64,000 bases of DNA from Sisyra terminalis. Taxonomy: Eukaryota > Arthropoda > Insecta > Neuroptera > Sisyridae. The translations under genes and the position numbers were made by a program. The stretch's first letter is position 1; the number at the start of each line of letters is the position of its first letter. Below, in pieces: positions 48,386 to 60,342 of the stretch. Below the pieces are notes generated by a model, which was given only the letters and a program-made list of their open reading frames with translations, did no database searches and had not been told where the DNA came from. The DNA lies in NCBI GenBank assembly GCA_958496175.1, contig OY292279.1, positions 5,084,001 to 5,148,000 on the forward strand. Reading direction: 5' to 3'.

Positions 48386-50503
48386 AATAATTTATAACAT
48401 AGAATATATTCTATTCTGAGGGGAAAGCTAGAGTGCATTACGTACAAATATGAAATTAAACAATTTTTAATTTCAAATGGATACTGATATAGTTCTAATG
48501 GTAGTACTTCTACTACTCCAAAGATTATCCTCAATTTTTTTGTGGGGCAAACCCCATTTAATGATTTCATATGAAATGAGTTTATAACAAAATGACTCAA
48601 CATACAACAACTATTACAAAATTATAACTTCTTGATTATCAAAAAAAAAAAACAGTTCTGTTTTCTAAAGACCACATTTAACAGTAAAAAATTCGCCAAA
48701 ATTAATCAATTATTCTTGTGTTTAGAATTAATTAGAGAAAAATCTTGGAAAAAAAACTTGGATTTTTACAACTAAAAATAGTATAAAACCCAATGCAATT
48801 TAAAATGATTTTAGTGCATTAGTGTTGATGGTTTACCAAGCCTTGGACCTCGGTTATATGCCAATGGTTGGCAATTAACAATTGGCCCAAGATTGGAGCT
48901 TTTACATGGGATATAGTGATCTACATATCAATGATTTTTTTAGATTTTTTTTGGCAGTATTGACGAGGAAAAAAATTAATTTTTTCTATTTCCTATTAGA
49001 ATACTTGGGGGGAGGGAATTGACGGAAAAATCGTGAGAATCTTATTTTAGTATCTACCAAGCATAAATGCTTGGAAACAAAAGGTTCCTTTTATATCAAA
49101 AATAATTTGTGATATGAAATATCATCATGTATAAAAGATTTTGCGTAGTTAAATACGTAAGCTATGGTAGTTATTGAAATTAATTTATCAATTTTTATAA
49201 ATATCTAGTTTAACAATTGATGTTTATACAATACGTAGATTAAGGTATATTTACGTTTATGTTTTCGTGAATAAAAATATTGACGTAGTAGAATTATTAA
49301 TTACAGAATTTTTGGCCTACAAATGTATTTATAAATATTCAGAAATCTTAAAAATATTAATCTATATCCACATCATGAAATTTCTTTTGACCTTTAGTCT
49401 GCAATAAATAAATCATTGTTATTCAACAAATGTTTAGTTATCAAATATCAGATTTGTTGTAATTGAATTTTTATGGATATAAGTCACCTGTGTTTTTTTT
49501 CTCTCTCTAAATTTAGTATAAAAAGATGAAAAGGTCATAAGATCAAATGATGAAAATTACCACACAGTTCTGACCGGATATGACAGGTAATATCGAATAA
49601 TATCGAATGTTTGGAAATTGAGGCTCCCACTTCATAGCCTATTTATAAATTCCGATTAAAATTATGATGTTTGTCTTATGTATTTCTCAACGATTTCAGT
49701 GTTTCTGCTGTTTGATATTATCATGCAATGTTTTGGAACAATTTAAAAATACGGCAATCTGACCGTTGATTGGTCGCACATTTAATTATTTAAACATTAA
49801 AACAATTGACGCATGATTTTTTTCCAATGATCCCATGATCCGACACAATGAAAGGTCCATTTTGAGGGCAGTCCCCCATTATGTTACAGATATTAATTAA
49901 TATGTAAATCAAAAAGACCGTCCGACGCGTCCCCCCATTAGCATAATTAACAATAAAGCATCAACACAACAAAAAAAAAAAGAAAAAAAAAGACAAGACA
50001 AACAAGTTTTGTAAAACTTTGTGTTACGATTTATTTAAAAATAATCGTTTCTTGGGACAAAAAATCTATGCCTACATTATACGGGGCGACATAAATATTT
50101 ATTTTTCTATTATTGAAATGGAGAAAATGAAGTTTTGTTTGGTTATTTATTGGTCGAGGACTTGCTTATAAACGCACTCTCATCATTATCGTGTTGCATA
50201 TTTAAACACCGATTGGATGATTTAAATAATTTCGCTCTTAACTGGTTTCGGAAGCCATCAGTTTGTCGATGGACATATCGTTAAGGAAATCATCATTTTT
50301 CGGATTTCATTATGACACAAATATGTTCGTTGATTTGGGAATTGTTTAATGAATTGTTTGGACAAGATGCAGGGATTAGATAAATGTTGGGATTTTTAAC
50401 GAAAATGTCTTGTAATGAGCAATTCATGCAAATTTGCAATGCATATATAATGGGAATTGAAAGAGGTTTGATTGTTGAAATTTCTACTACGATATGGTAT
50501 GTA
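48386..50503. other. Single-copy sequence, no gene recognised
   Basis: Largely unrepeated. The stretch 49600-50300 is somewhat less AT-rich and may be conserved non-coding DNA. A 103-codon minus frame (50604-50293) overlaps the pogo-like left end and shows no domain. Confidence 0.3.
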
Positions 50504-51486
50504 AGGTAGTCACCAAATACCGTCCCCTTTTTGAAAAATAAAAATTTTGAAAAAAATGTTGTGATTAAAGGAATAAATATAACGTCAAAGTTTAGTAATA
50601 ACATTTATTTATTATTGTAAATAAAAAAAAATCTGTTAAATTCTTTATTATTTATACAAAAATATTCTTTACAAAAAAGTAGACATTCTGAAAATAATTT
50701 TTTGGGCACCTAATTACGTCCCGGGGATGATATTCAGATCACAATAATCAGGACTTACATAAACATAAACTATATTTTTAACAATATATAATTATTAGTA
50801 TAATCATAATAATAACAATATCTAATCAGACTTATTAATCATTGATGTACCCATAGTTTAAACTTTAAGTAATTTTAATTCTCTAAGCAAATTGAACAGA
50901 TAAAGTTAGGCCCTGGATTTTCAACACAATCCTCATGCATCCATTGGAAACATTTTGTGCATCCTATCCACTTTTCTCCCATTTTATCATGGTGCTGATC
51001 CCCTGTTTCGTCCATACTAAATATTTTTTTGAAAAAATGATTGTTCAAAAAATACAACTGCCGAATAACGAAGTAATCTCAATATCGCCCCGAGGGCGAT
51101 ATTAGGCTTTTGTAAGGGGACGATATTAGGAATTTGCCAGTTGTGTTGACAACATGTATTCAACCAAAAACGCATGTAATAACCTAAATGAAGATATAAT
51201 CGATTTAATTTTAAGCGATAACATCAAATTTTGGCAAAATTTCGTTTAAATAATTCAAGAACATCACCATTGAAACCTTATCGATAGTATTTCAATCAAA
51301 AACTTACCTTGACAAGTTTTTTATTTTTTAAAATATCTTGACACAGACCCAATGAAATGATGAAATGATTGTCTAACTTAACTGACTTTAAATTCAAATT
51401 ATATAAACTAGGTGGCGTTATTAAAAAAAAAAAGATACCCAAGGGGGCGAAATTAAGCTTGGGGACGAAATTTGGTGACTATACCT
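50504..51486 (-). mobile_element. pogo-like transposon remnant with PHD tail
   Basis: Ends AGGTAGTCACCAAATACCGT (50504-) and the complement AGGTATAGTCACCAAATTTC (to 51486), both followed by CGTCCCC, are flanked by TA (50502-50503, 51487-51488). GATATTAGG and CGCCC strings cluster near 51085-51135. The only surviving transposase part is the C-terminal finger at 51057-50875 on the minus strand, so the DDE core is deleted. Family F copy 3 abuts the right end. Confidence 0.72.
50875..51057 (-). pseudogene. PHD-like C-terminal exon of a pogo-type transposase
   Basis: A 60-codon frame with C33-X2-C36, H41-X2-C44 and C54-X2-C57: GEKWIGCTKCFQWMHEDC, then PNFICSICLEN and a stop. All ligands of the second half are intact. 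An AAAAATATTTAG acceptor-like string precedes TATGGACGAAAC, and a GTCAAG|GTAAGT donor-like string lies ~250 bp upstream on the same strand near 51305, so this may be the last exon of a spliced transposase gene. The finger class occurs at the C-terminus of insect pogo/Tigger-type transposases. Compared with the 43.8-kb copy it is much better preserved. Confidence 0.75.
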
Positions 51487-51835
51487 TATACAATATATAA
51501 AATATATTATGGTCCAATTTATGTCGTTATGTCATACAATTTAATATAGTAATAATATATAAAAATCATACCATAAACATAAATTTGAACAGAAATTCAA
51601 ACAAAAATATTTGTAACGTATTGCCCAGATACATATTTTGATTGCCAAGCAATCTTCCCCAGTGGTCATCAAGTAGTTTGGATCGCTCCCTAACTGTAAA
51701 AATCATACCATAAACATAAATTTGAACACAAGTTTAAACAGAAATATTCGTAACGTATTGTCCGGATACGTATTTCGATTGCCAAGCAATCTTCCTCAGT
51801 GGTCATCAAGTAGTTTGGACCACTCCGTAACTCTA
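51487..51835. mobile_element. Family F element, copy 3 (left arm only)
   Basis: Starts TATACAATATATAAAATATA and keeps the left arm with the CCCAGATAC...GCCAAGCAATC core. A ~132-bp internal segment (AAAAATCATACCATAAAC to CTCC(C/G)TAACT) is present twice in tandem (51569-51700 and 51701-51833), as in copy 2. The right arm is absent. Confidence 0.75.
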
Positions 51836-53339
51836 AATTTGTAAGTTGCAGTTTGTCATTTTTTAATATCCACAAAAGGGCAATTAATTCAATTTATCAA
51901 TATGGAATCATAAAAATTAACTTTGTATTGTATTTAAAAATTAATTTGATAGTTAAACTATAAGAAAGTAGATGAACACGTTCGTAGTTAATTATCGAAA
52001 ATTATAAGGCGTTATCGTTAAATTAAGTCAAATCATCAAATTTTGGCGTATATTCATTGAATTCTTGTTTATTTTCTCGCGAGTTATCAATCTTTAACTA
52101 GGTTTTCCAAATTAGGGATATCCATTTCTAGTTTTCTAGGTTCAATAAATCGAGGATCTTAATTCGTCTTCTTCTTTTCTTGAGTCCTTCCACTGTCTTT
52201 TCTACAACATCAAGTATGCATCCTTTTTTCGTCTAAAGCTATTTTTAATTACTGGCTAAGGATAATTAAATATGGCAAGTACTCAAGGAAAATCCAAGTT
52301 TCCCCTTGTATCTTATCATTTTCCAAACTTTTCCTCCTTTCTTCCTAAATTTTCTTTTTCCTTTTGTCCTATCCATCCAGTTTCTTTTTAACAATATCTA
52401 ATATTAATCCTTTCCCCATTTTATAATCATTTTTTTACAATTGGCTTAAATAAAGTTAATACACCAAGTTCTTTTGGTCTTTGGAAAACGCCAATTTCCC
52501 CCATGGTCTCTTTTCATATTTCAAAGATTTCTCACTGGTGGTCCATTGTAAGGGAATAAGTAAAGTTCTTGATCACTTGATTTTGTAATACCCACAGAAA
52601 AATAATTAAAAAATCACCTTTTTTCTGATTGACTCAAGACTCAACTAAAGACTATAGACGAAAATGCTAAGAAACTTCCATTCTTGGATCTTGGTTCATT
52701 GTTGGAAAATGTGGTCAATGTATAAATCTAAAATTTGATCCACAATTGTTCGAAACAATAGCTTTAAATACAATTTTGGGTCAAAATCATTGAACACATC
52801 CATTTTTTAAAGATATTCGGCTAAGAAACATATGTGAACTCTTCGAAAGCTTTAGAACTTTCAATCAAAATATACGTCTTAAAGATTTTTTCATCAAATT
52901 AATTTCTTAGCTTATAACTTGACTTTTGAGTCTTTCAAATAACAAATATATTCTCCTTATGTAGTTTTATATTAAAAAAGCAAAGGAATACTCGAAAATT
53001 GTGCATAAAAAACAAATAAGGAAAATCAATTTTTATCTTCGTTGTGATGTTTGTAATTTTTATGACGGTATTAATTAGTTCAACTTTTAAAGGAATTTTG
53101 GAGAAATTTTTTTATGAGTTTGTAGTGATTTTGTGTAAATAATATAAGAAATGACATATCGAAGAAAAAGGGGTTATCCTTTTTTGAATTAGAACTAAAA
53201 AATCCACCTGTTGACGGATTAAAATGAAATGTACTATGTTTCCTGCGAATGGGGTCAGTAATTTTAAAGTTTTCTAGATGCTTGGTTCTCATAGTGTAAA
53301 ATTTTTTATCTTTTTACTTTTGGCCTTAAGTGTATTTAC
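51836..53339. other. AT-rich; weak ~206-bp duplication
   Basis: 52150-52330 and 52360-52530 resemble each other loosely (pyrimidine-rich TTTTC/CTTTTG runs, CATCAAGTATGCATCC / TATCTAATATTAATCC, ACTGGCTAAGGATAATTAAA / AATTGGCTTAAATAAAGTTA), suggesting an old duplication. A 70-codon minus frame at 53292-53080 has no known domain. Confidence 0.3.
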
Positions 53340-54463
53340 GTTGAAAACTTTTTTTTCCAATTTAACAGTATATGCAATTTGTCCTTGGACTATAGCCTAA
53401 TCCGCTATATTTCAAATCACGCCTGCTTCCCATATTAAATTTAGTAGTAAGTTTGAAATTATTTTTCGATATGGCAATTCCAGGAATGAAATGCGCTTAA
53501 GTCTGGTTATCTGGAAGGATTGATCAATAAAAGATCTATCAATTATGATTTTTTGTATCATATCTAACAAGTTCCTCTTTGATTAAGGCAATTTGTAAGT
53601 TCTTGTAGATATCCTGGTTTGTAATGATCCATGGAGCTTTTGCCACGAGTCTAAGAGTAAAAGACTGAATGATTTTTATGTCGAAGTTGCCAACCTCTTC
53701 CCAAAGCTTGGTGCTATTCGTCCAGATTATATTTAGAATGGATTTGTACAGCAGAAGTTTAAAATCCAAGGATAGTTGAGACTTTTAGCCAATTAGCCAT
53801 AGAAGTAGTTGGTATTTTGCTTTAAGCTGATCTCTCGATGCTATTATTGGGTTTTGCTTATTTTATTTTCTGTTTAGATACCTGGGGTATTCGTAGGTTA
53901 TACAGAAAGACTGTAGGATAGATATTCCACCGAGTTATGAATTTCACCTGAACAGATTTTGCTTCGTTGAACTTAATACACCATGTGCTGAATTAAGTCT
54001 CCTGCTAGACGAAAGTGCCTTGTTATTTAACTGTAGTGTTAGTAGGGTACATTTGGGGAAAGTTGGGTACCGATATACTACCATAATTGCCACGTCGTCA
54101 GCGTATTGTTTTGTGCATGGGCACCGGCAGCTCTGTTGTATAAAAGAAGTAAAGAAATGGTCCCAGGATGCTTTCCTATGGAACTCCAGATCCTACTTTA
54201 TATAATTCATTGTTTGTTTCCTTTTGAATGGCAAAAAATTTTCTGTCAGTTGGTAAAACTGGACATTACGGCCGTAATACTTAAGAAAATGCCAGACAGT
54301 ATGATTTTTTATTTAAAACTCTCTTATTTGTGGATACAACTCTGTATGTTTGTGCAATAGTGGAGGGCTCTTTACCGGATCCAATCCGGTGGATTGGGTT
54401 AATATTTCGTTCGTCAATCGTAGGTTGGAGCTTTTGTGGAAGTCTTTCGAAAAACTTTGACAT
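53340..54463 (-). pseudogene. Jockey-like LINE RT fragment
   Basis: Minus strand from 54463: FFERLPQKLQPTIDERNINP ... KEPSTIAQTYRVVST is the RT finger region. GSGVP-stop-ESILGPFLYFFY follows (stop at 54178-54176 in place of Gln), then the catalytic YADD (54105-54094) in YADDVAIM. Further on, WCIKFNEAKSVQVKFITRW and SQLSLDFKLLLYKSILNIIW lead to PWIITNQDIYKNLQIALIKE near 53550. A tail with IVQGQIAYT near 53385 matches the LINE at 33.1 kb, so they are one family. Several stops and frameshifts show it is dead. It ends upstream exactly where family F copy 4 begins (54466). Confidence 0.85.
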
Positions 54464-54465
54464 GG

Positions 54466-54850
54466 TCTATGTATATTGCAGTCCAATTTATGTAGTATAA
54501 TTTAATATAATAATATATAAAATCATACCTCCAACATAAATTTGAACAGAAGTTCAAACAAAAATATTCGTGACGTATTGCCCAGATACGTGTTTCGATT
54601 GCCAAGCAATCTTCATCAGTGGTCATCAAGTAGTTTGGATCACTCCGTAACTGCTTTGTGATGATTTGTGATGTGATTATGTGCAATACGTCACTAATAT
54701 TTTTGTTTAAACTTCTGTTCAAATTTATGTTGGTGGTATGATTTTTATATATTATTATATTATATAACTACATAAATTGGACTGCAATATATTTTATGTA
54801 TTGTATACACAGTATAACTGTTCAAAGTCAGCGAAAAAATTTTATTTTGA
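54466..54850. mobile_element. Family F element, copy 4
   Basis: The left arm (54466-54670) and a shortened right arm (54685-54797) are inverted. The core GCCAAGCAATC is present only on the left, and the right arm retains AATACGTCACTAATATTTTT onward. The family tail ATAACTGTTCAAAGTCAGCG follows at 54811. No coding role. Confidence 0.75.
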
Positions 54851-57149
54851 TGGTCTATTTAATATGACATTGTTCATCGGTTTTTCCGGTTATCGTTATT
54901 ATTTTACCAACTAGTAACTTCCCGTGAAATATTGACAGCCCCTGGCAAATGGTACCAATTGGCAATGGAATGAAATTAAAAGGAAAGCGTAAACCATAAC
55001 AACAATTAGTTGGTTCAAATTTGAGACAATAATTGTATTGCACTCACACGTATGTGTTTACAATTTTTGTTCTTTGTCTTTGCTAAAATTTTTTTAAGAT
55101 TGCATTAAAAAATGATTTGATGAAAGTAATTGCATTATCTGAAAGATTCTTACGTATTCCACCGGTTATTTTTTTATAGCTAAGTTGAAAAATTAACATC
55201 AAATCTGTTTTTAATATAAATTTTTCATTAGAAATATAAAAAGTTATCTTAATTGGATATGTAAGACAAATTTTAAATAGTTTTACCGCCTTTTTTGTAA
55301 ATTTGAATAAATATGAGAAAATTGTAATACATTAACAATTGTATGCCGTAGTCATAAGAAGAAATGCATACATTTACGTGGAAAATTATATTCACGAAAT
55401 TATAAATTCTTAAAATTTTTGTAATTAAATTCCAGAATACTTAGCACTGATAGTTTGGGTAAATTTTTGGGTAAATTAACTAAAAAAAGAAGATATTATT
55501 ACATGAGAAAATATAGAAAAAATAATAATTTTATTTTTAATATTATCAAGAAATTGAACGAGTTACGACTCGTTGAAACCTTTGGACTTTGTTCTACTTT
55601 GAGATCCCAACATTTAATTTCAATGCTGAATTCCTCATTTTCCATTCTTGTTTATCAAAGAAATTGTTTTTCCAATATTAAAATGATCGTTATTGAAAAC
55701 TGAATTTTTTAATTTCCATTTCCTGTACATAGAAAAAAAACAACCTTTTGTGTCCACCTTATGAATTTACATTATAATATTTAGTCGAAATTTTAATTAA
55801 GATAAGTATCTTGTAAGTATTTGCATTTGCACGACCAATTTTCGAAGCTTATAATTTTCGAATAAAATTCTTTCTCACCATCTCCCAAAACCGGCTACTG
55901 GTCGGGGACCAAGCGATTATCATCTGGACCATCGGGAAGTACAAAAAGCCCCCCCAAAAAAAATAATGCATTTACATGCCTAAACAGGCCCCGACGGGAT
56001 ATTAGGGTGGACCAAGGTGAATCACCAAGACCAAGGGTTTGAAAGAAATACCTTAAAAAAATATTTTCAAGTTGTTAATCATTAGCGATAAAAAGATGTT
56101 GGTTTGAATGACTTTTGAGTAGTAAATTCGAAAAAAAAAATAAACTGAAATAATACACACCTAAGACAAATACCTCTCTTGGCAAACCGGTTCCCGGAAG
56201 CGATTTCATGAGGTGATACATGTAATTATTGCCAGTGTGCAGAATCATTTGAAGCACAAGGGTCCAAAAGGGATTCTCGTTTAAATATTATGGACATTTA
56301 GCCCCCGTTTAACGGTCCCTAAATATTCTGAAGGGTTTGACTTATGTGCGTCTCTATATTTGTTTTAAATTCGTCAAGGATTTGGAGAGGAAAAAAAGAC
56401 AAAACGTTTTTTTTTTTTTAGACGAGGAAATATTAAAATGATCTGTTATGGTCGATTATATTATATCCTCTTATTTATGCTAGACAGACTTTCGTTTTCT
56501 TCGTGAATATCATTTATGGATGTATGGGCAGATGTTTGACCCAGACTTGAAAAATAATTACGTTATCTGAGGTACTACCTCAATGGTATATGTATTTCTT
56601 ATTTCAACAAATAATTGTTCAATCATTGTAATTAAAATATGGAGATTAATAATTATAAATCGTAACATTAGCAACTTGTAAGATTCAATTTAAGAGTAAA
56701 GGAATTAAATTACCTACGATACAATATATAATGACGAAGTTTGCTGAAGGCGCTTAATTAATTTCTTACTCAATTAACGTTTGTGATAAGCCTGAAAGAA
56801 TCTAAAACGTATTTGCTTTTATTTCCAGCGTAGCGGAACGAAATCTTGAAGTGGATACGTTTGAGATCTTTTGTATAATTTTGTCAATGTAATTGTTAAT
56901 TGACAACCTTAGTATTTCATTTTAATTTAGAGGAGGAAAAGATCTGAAATAGTTTATTGTTTTTGAGAAGGAAACGTAAAATTTTACAAAAAAAATAATT
57001 TTTTTTTGAGATCAACAAATTGATTGATATACTTGGATGACCAAAAATGTATTTAGGGTTAGCTGGAATTTGATCCCATTGAAAAATCAAATCGAATTCT
57101 AAGGGTATAAAAGTAAGGGATGATTATTTGCTGCTTATAATCTAAATTT
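54851..57149. other. Single-copy sequence with GC-richer islands
   Basis: 54860-55040 and 55870-56340 are clearly less AT-rich than average and unrepeated, with strings such as GGTACCAATTGGCAATGG and TTGCCAGTGTGCAGAATCAT. They are candidate conserved non-coding segments. ORFs at 55455-55703 (plus) and 56075-56257 (minus) have no known domain. Confidence 0.3.
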
Positions 57150-57510
57150 GGAATACATTTGCTCAGTGTTTTTGGTTCTTCAGTACATCTTTAGGGTCCA
57201 ACAATGAAGCAAATCATATATGATTTTAGCAGCCAAAAAAGCCACATTGATACTCCCATAGTAACTTGATTTGAGGATGGCCTGTGATTTTACCAACGTT
57301 TTTAGTCCGGCAGCCTAGTTTTGCTATTTTTTATGCTCCCCCACAAAAATTCCTTCACCCAAACCAGCACCATAAATATTTCAGTTTGGTATATAGTGAT
57401 TTTTGTTACGAAAGGTACTGAAAGTTCAAGCTTTTGGGTTCTTCTGTGTATGCTAACACCAGAGTCATTTTTGGTTACAGAGCCATCAGTAATTCATACC
57501 TGGTTATGGG
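57150..57510 (-). pseudogene. RNase H domain fragment of a LINE
   Basis: Minus strand from about 57495: ITDGSVTKNDSGVSIHRR (the TDGS motif with its metal-binding Asp), then TIYQTEIFMVLVWVKEF, equivalent to the conserved XXFQAE helix with catalytic Glu. After a stop and a frameshift comes SQAILKSSYY, the SDSQAAL motif without its Asp. This is the RNase H layout of R1/I/LOA-type non-LTR retrotransposon polyproteins. No RT was found next to it. Confidence 0.7.
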
Positions 57511-58544
57511 ATAGTATTTTACTCTTGAAATTTTTCTCATATCATCCGTTGGTTATCACCAAATAAGGCTTATCAAACAAAATGTTAAGAATTGAGTTTC
57601 TAACTCCTTTTTTTTTAAATTATAATTTACGCTAACCATTAGAAGGAATGAACTTGATTTGGGCTATTAAGTTTTCTGAAAAGTACACAAATCTGATTTG
57701 TACTAGATAAAATGCAACTACTTATGTGCCCAATTGGGTAACTTCTGTTATATGTAAAGTATTAAAGTATGCAACCTAAAACAGTGAAATAATGAATGTG
57801 CTTTGTCAAACCAAAAGTAACTGTTGTGTTTTTGAATTAAGTAATTTAGTTTATTTTTCCAAGCAATGAATAAATAATTCGTTCAAATTTCAACAAAAAT
57901 ATATTTTTGGTTCATCTGGGTGTCATTTAATTGTCAATTTTTGATGTTTGTCATTGTGTGAGAGTTAACTGTGGATATTTCACGGGTAGCTACTAGTATT
58001 ATATAATTATAATGAAGCAAATTCGGTTTTGAACTCTAGTTATACAAGAGAAATGGTTGAAACTTATTCCCAGAAAAAAAAACATTCCATCGATTTTGGG
58101 TTGTACCACTGTTATAAACAGTTAGTGTATAATATGTGGATTTAATCCTTTGGATTTTCCAAGAGTTTTCTTGACCACTGTCAGTGGTTTAATACCCATG
58201 GATCTTTAGCTTTTAGTGTGAAAATTCCAGGTTAGTTAACGATTTCTATATCTAAAATTATGAGGAAAATAATTATCATTCTTTCTTCTGAGGATATCGT
58301 CTCATTTCTCAAATTGGTTTACATCATGACAGTCTTGATCTTGTTTTTTTTTATATTTTAATTTCTTGAGTGATCTACGGAATCTTAGCAATTTATTTTA
58401 ATACTTCTTTATTATTATCAGGAGTAATAATATTTTAAGAATTCTGTGGTATATCTATATCTTGAAGGCTTGCATTTTGTTTAGATTGGTCTAATTTAAA
58501 TTAATAGCTTCCATACTTAACAGGTTAGTGGGGAATATTAGTAT
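57511..58544. other. AT-rich, no gene seen
   Basis: No repeat partner or coding motif recognised. Confidence 0.3.
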
Positions 58545-59564
58545 CAGGTGTCTTGATTCCCCGATAAAATATCCCCAGATAAATTATCCCCGTAGAAAAT
58601 ATCCACGACAATTGATCCATCGATTATTAATTACTAATTTTTTGTTACCTTGGTTTTTTTCTAAAGAAAATTAAGGACGCTAAAAACTATATACAAGAGG
58701 CCCAAGGGCGAAGCTTGGATGAGGGCAAAGCAATAGCAAAGAAATATTAATTTTTTTTTTCATATGGTCTAATTTATTTGCTCAAAAATTAACAAGGCAG
58801 AAAATGCAGTGATATTAGATATTGATGTTGCTTAAAGAGATTTTCAGCAGGCTTCGCTTCGGGCTCCTTATGTAATGTTTTTTTAGAGCAAAAGAAATAG
58901 GATGGCCCACGGTTGTAAATTCACTTTTTTTGGTTTTTGGAAAATCTAAAGAAATCCATCCAAAATATTTTAAGTCTCGATATCTGGTAAATTAAGCGAG
59001 ATATCAAAAACTTTTATTTTTCTTTTTCGATTTACTTTATGAAGATCTATAAGAATCCGTCTTCAAATTGTGTCATCGGAAGTACCGTAGTCTTGCTAAA
59101 TATTTCGTTGTTGGGATATTTAATCAGAATTTGTTTTGCCTGAAGGATATTTTGTTGAGGGGAGGGGTATTTTTTTGGAGAATATTTAGCCTGGCGATAT
59201 TTTGTCGAGGGAACACATATCATGAAACCGTAGTATTAGTATAGACTTCCCATTGGGGTGCCAGAAGAATCACAGTTTTCCTAAATATTCCATATTGTCG
59301 GGATATTTAGTCCGGATTTTTTTGTCTTAAGGATATTTTGTCTGGGGATACTTTTTTTGAGGATATTATGTCTGAAAAAGTTTTGTCGAAGGGTTAAATA
59401 ACATTGAACCGTTGCATAAGTATAGTCTTCAAATTGTAGTGTCGAAAGAATTGTAGTCTTGCCAAATATTCCATTGTCGGGATATTTAGTCCAGATTTTT
59501 CTGTCTTGGAGATATTTTTTTTGAGATTATTTTTTCGGGGATCAAATATCAAGGAATCGGAAAT
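58545..59564. mobile_element. Family G element, copy 2
   Basis: Shares with 6945-8207 the start (GTGTCTTGATTCC, several AAAATATCC(C/A)CG strings), the middle (TATGGTCTAATTTATT, GCAGGCTTCGCTTCGG) and the motif GGATATTTTGTC. At the right end a ~155-180-bp unit with TTGTCGGGATATTTAGTCC and GGATATTTTGTC is repeated about three times (59090-59235, 59260-59412, 59420-59562), each ending near a GGGATCAAATATCA-like string. Confidence 0.6.
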
Positions 59565-60005
59565 TTGCGGAGTTTTGCCATTTGTGACTTGATAAGACTG
59601 CCATTGTGACTTTGAGGCATCTATTATAGAAGAGTTTTTTCTTAGATATATTTCATATATTTTTATCCTATACCAAATGTTTGTGGTGGAGTCCACGGTA
59701 CTGTTTAGGGTCACCCTTAAGTATTTAAATTTTAACTTTTTCTATAGCTTGGTTGTTTATTGTTTTTTTGGTGTCGATTTCGTTGCTTAGCTTCTTGGTA
59801 AATACCATTAGTTTTGTCATATAACTATCAAAAGTTTTTGGTGTAGATTTTGTCCTATTCTCGGCAGTTTTGTATGTCTTCGGTAATTAGTACGGTCATT
59901 TATATATCTTACGATCTTTACTGGTCTTCAGTCAATAATCACCCTTGTTGTTTCATTTCCTAGCGTTAAAGACATTAAGAGGTTTGAAATAATAATTTGA
60001 CCTGA
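59565..60005 (-). pseudogene. RTE-like LINE RT fragment
   Basis: Minus strand: RVIID-stop-RPVKIVRYIND corresponds to the strand before and at the YADD catalytic loop, here YIND with a frameshift right at the motif. MTVLITEDIQNCRE follows, then MTKLMVFTKKLSNEIDTKKT and IEKVKI-stop-KYLRVTLNSTVD, the KTKFMV and KYLG motifs. This layout fits RTE/BovB-like or related LINEs, different from the Jockey-like pieces at 33 and 54 kb. Dead and truncated at both ends. Confidence 0.65.
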
Positions 60006-60342
60006 AAATTATGAATATTCTTTGAAAGGGTAACAAAATTTCTTCATCACGAACTATCACTAGGAATGAATAATAAATCTTTAATTTTTTTTACAAAAGG
60101 AGTTTTGTTCATCGTATGGAATAATTTTAAAAATAATATATTTTTTTGAACCTTTAAAAGTTATTCGGAACACAGATAAAGTTCATTTGGATGGAATGAT
60201 TTTTTGTTAGAATCCTTGAAGTGGAGAATGAGCTTTGAGCTTTAGAATGTATGCCTATGTTTTATAATTCGTAATTGGAAAAAGCTAGTAAAAGGATGGT
60301 AAATCTTGGGTCTTATAAATTTTTGAGTTTTTATAGCAGCAT
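60006..60342. other. AT-rich, no gene seen
   Basis: Nothing recognised. It ends in the left 8-bp target duplication of family B copy 3. Confidence 0.3.

Noticed and set aside
50293..50604. 103-codon minus ORF
   Set aside because: Crosses the left terminus of the pogo-like element and shows no domain.
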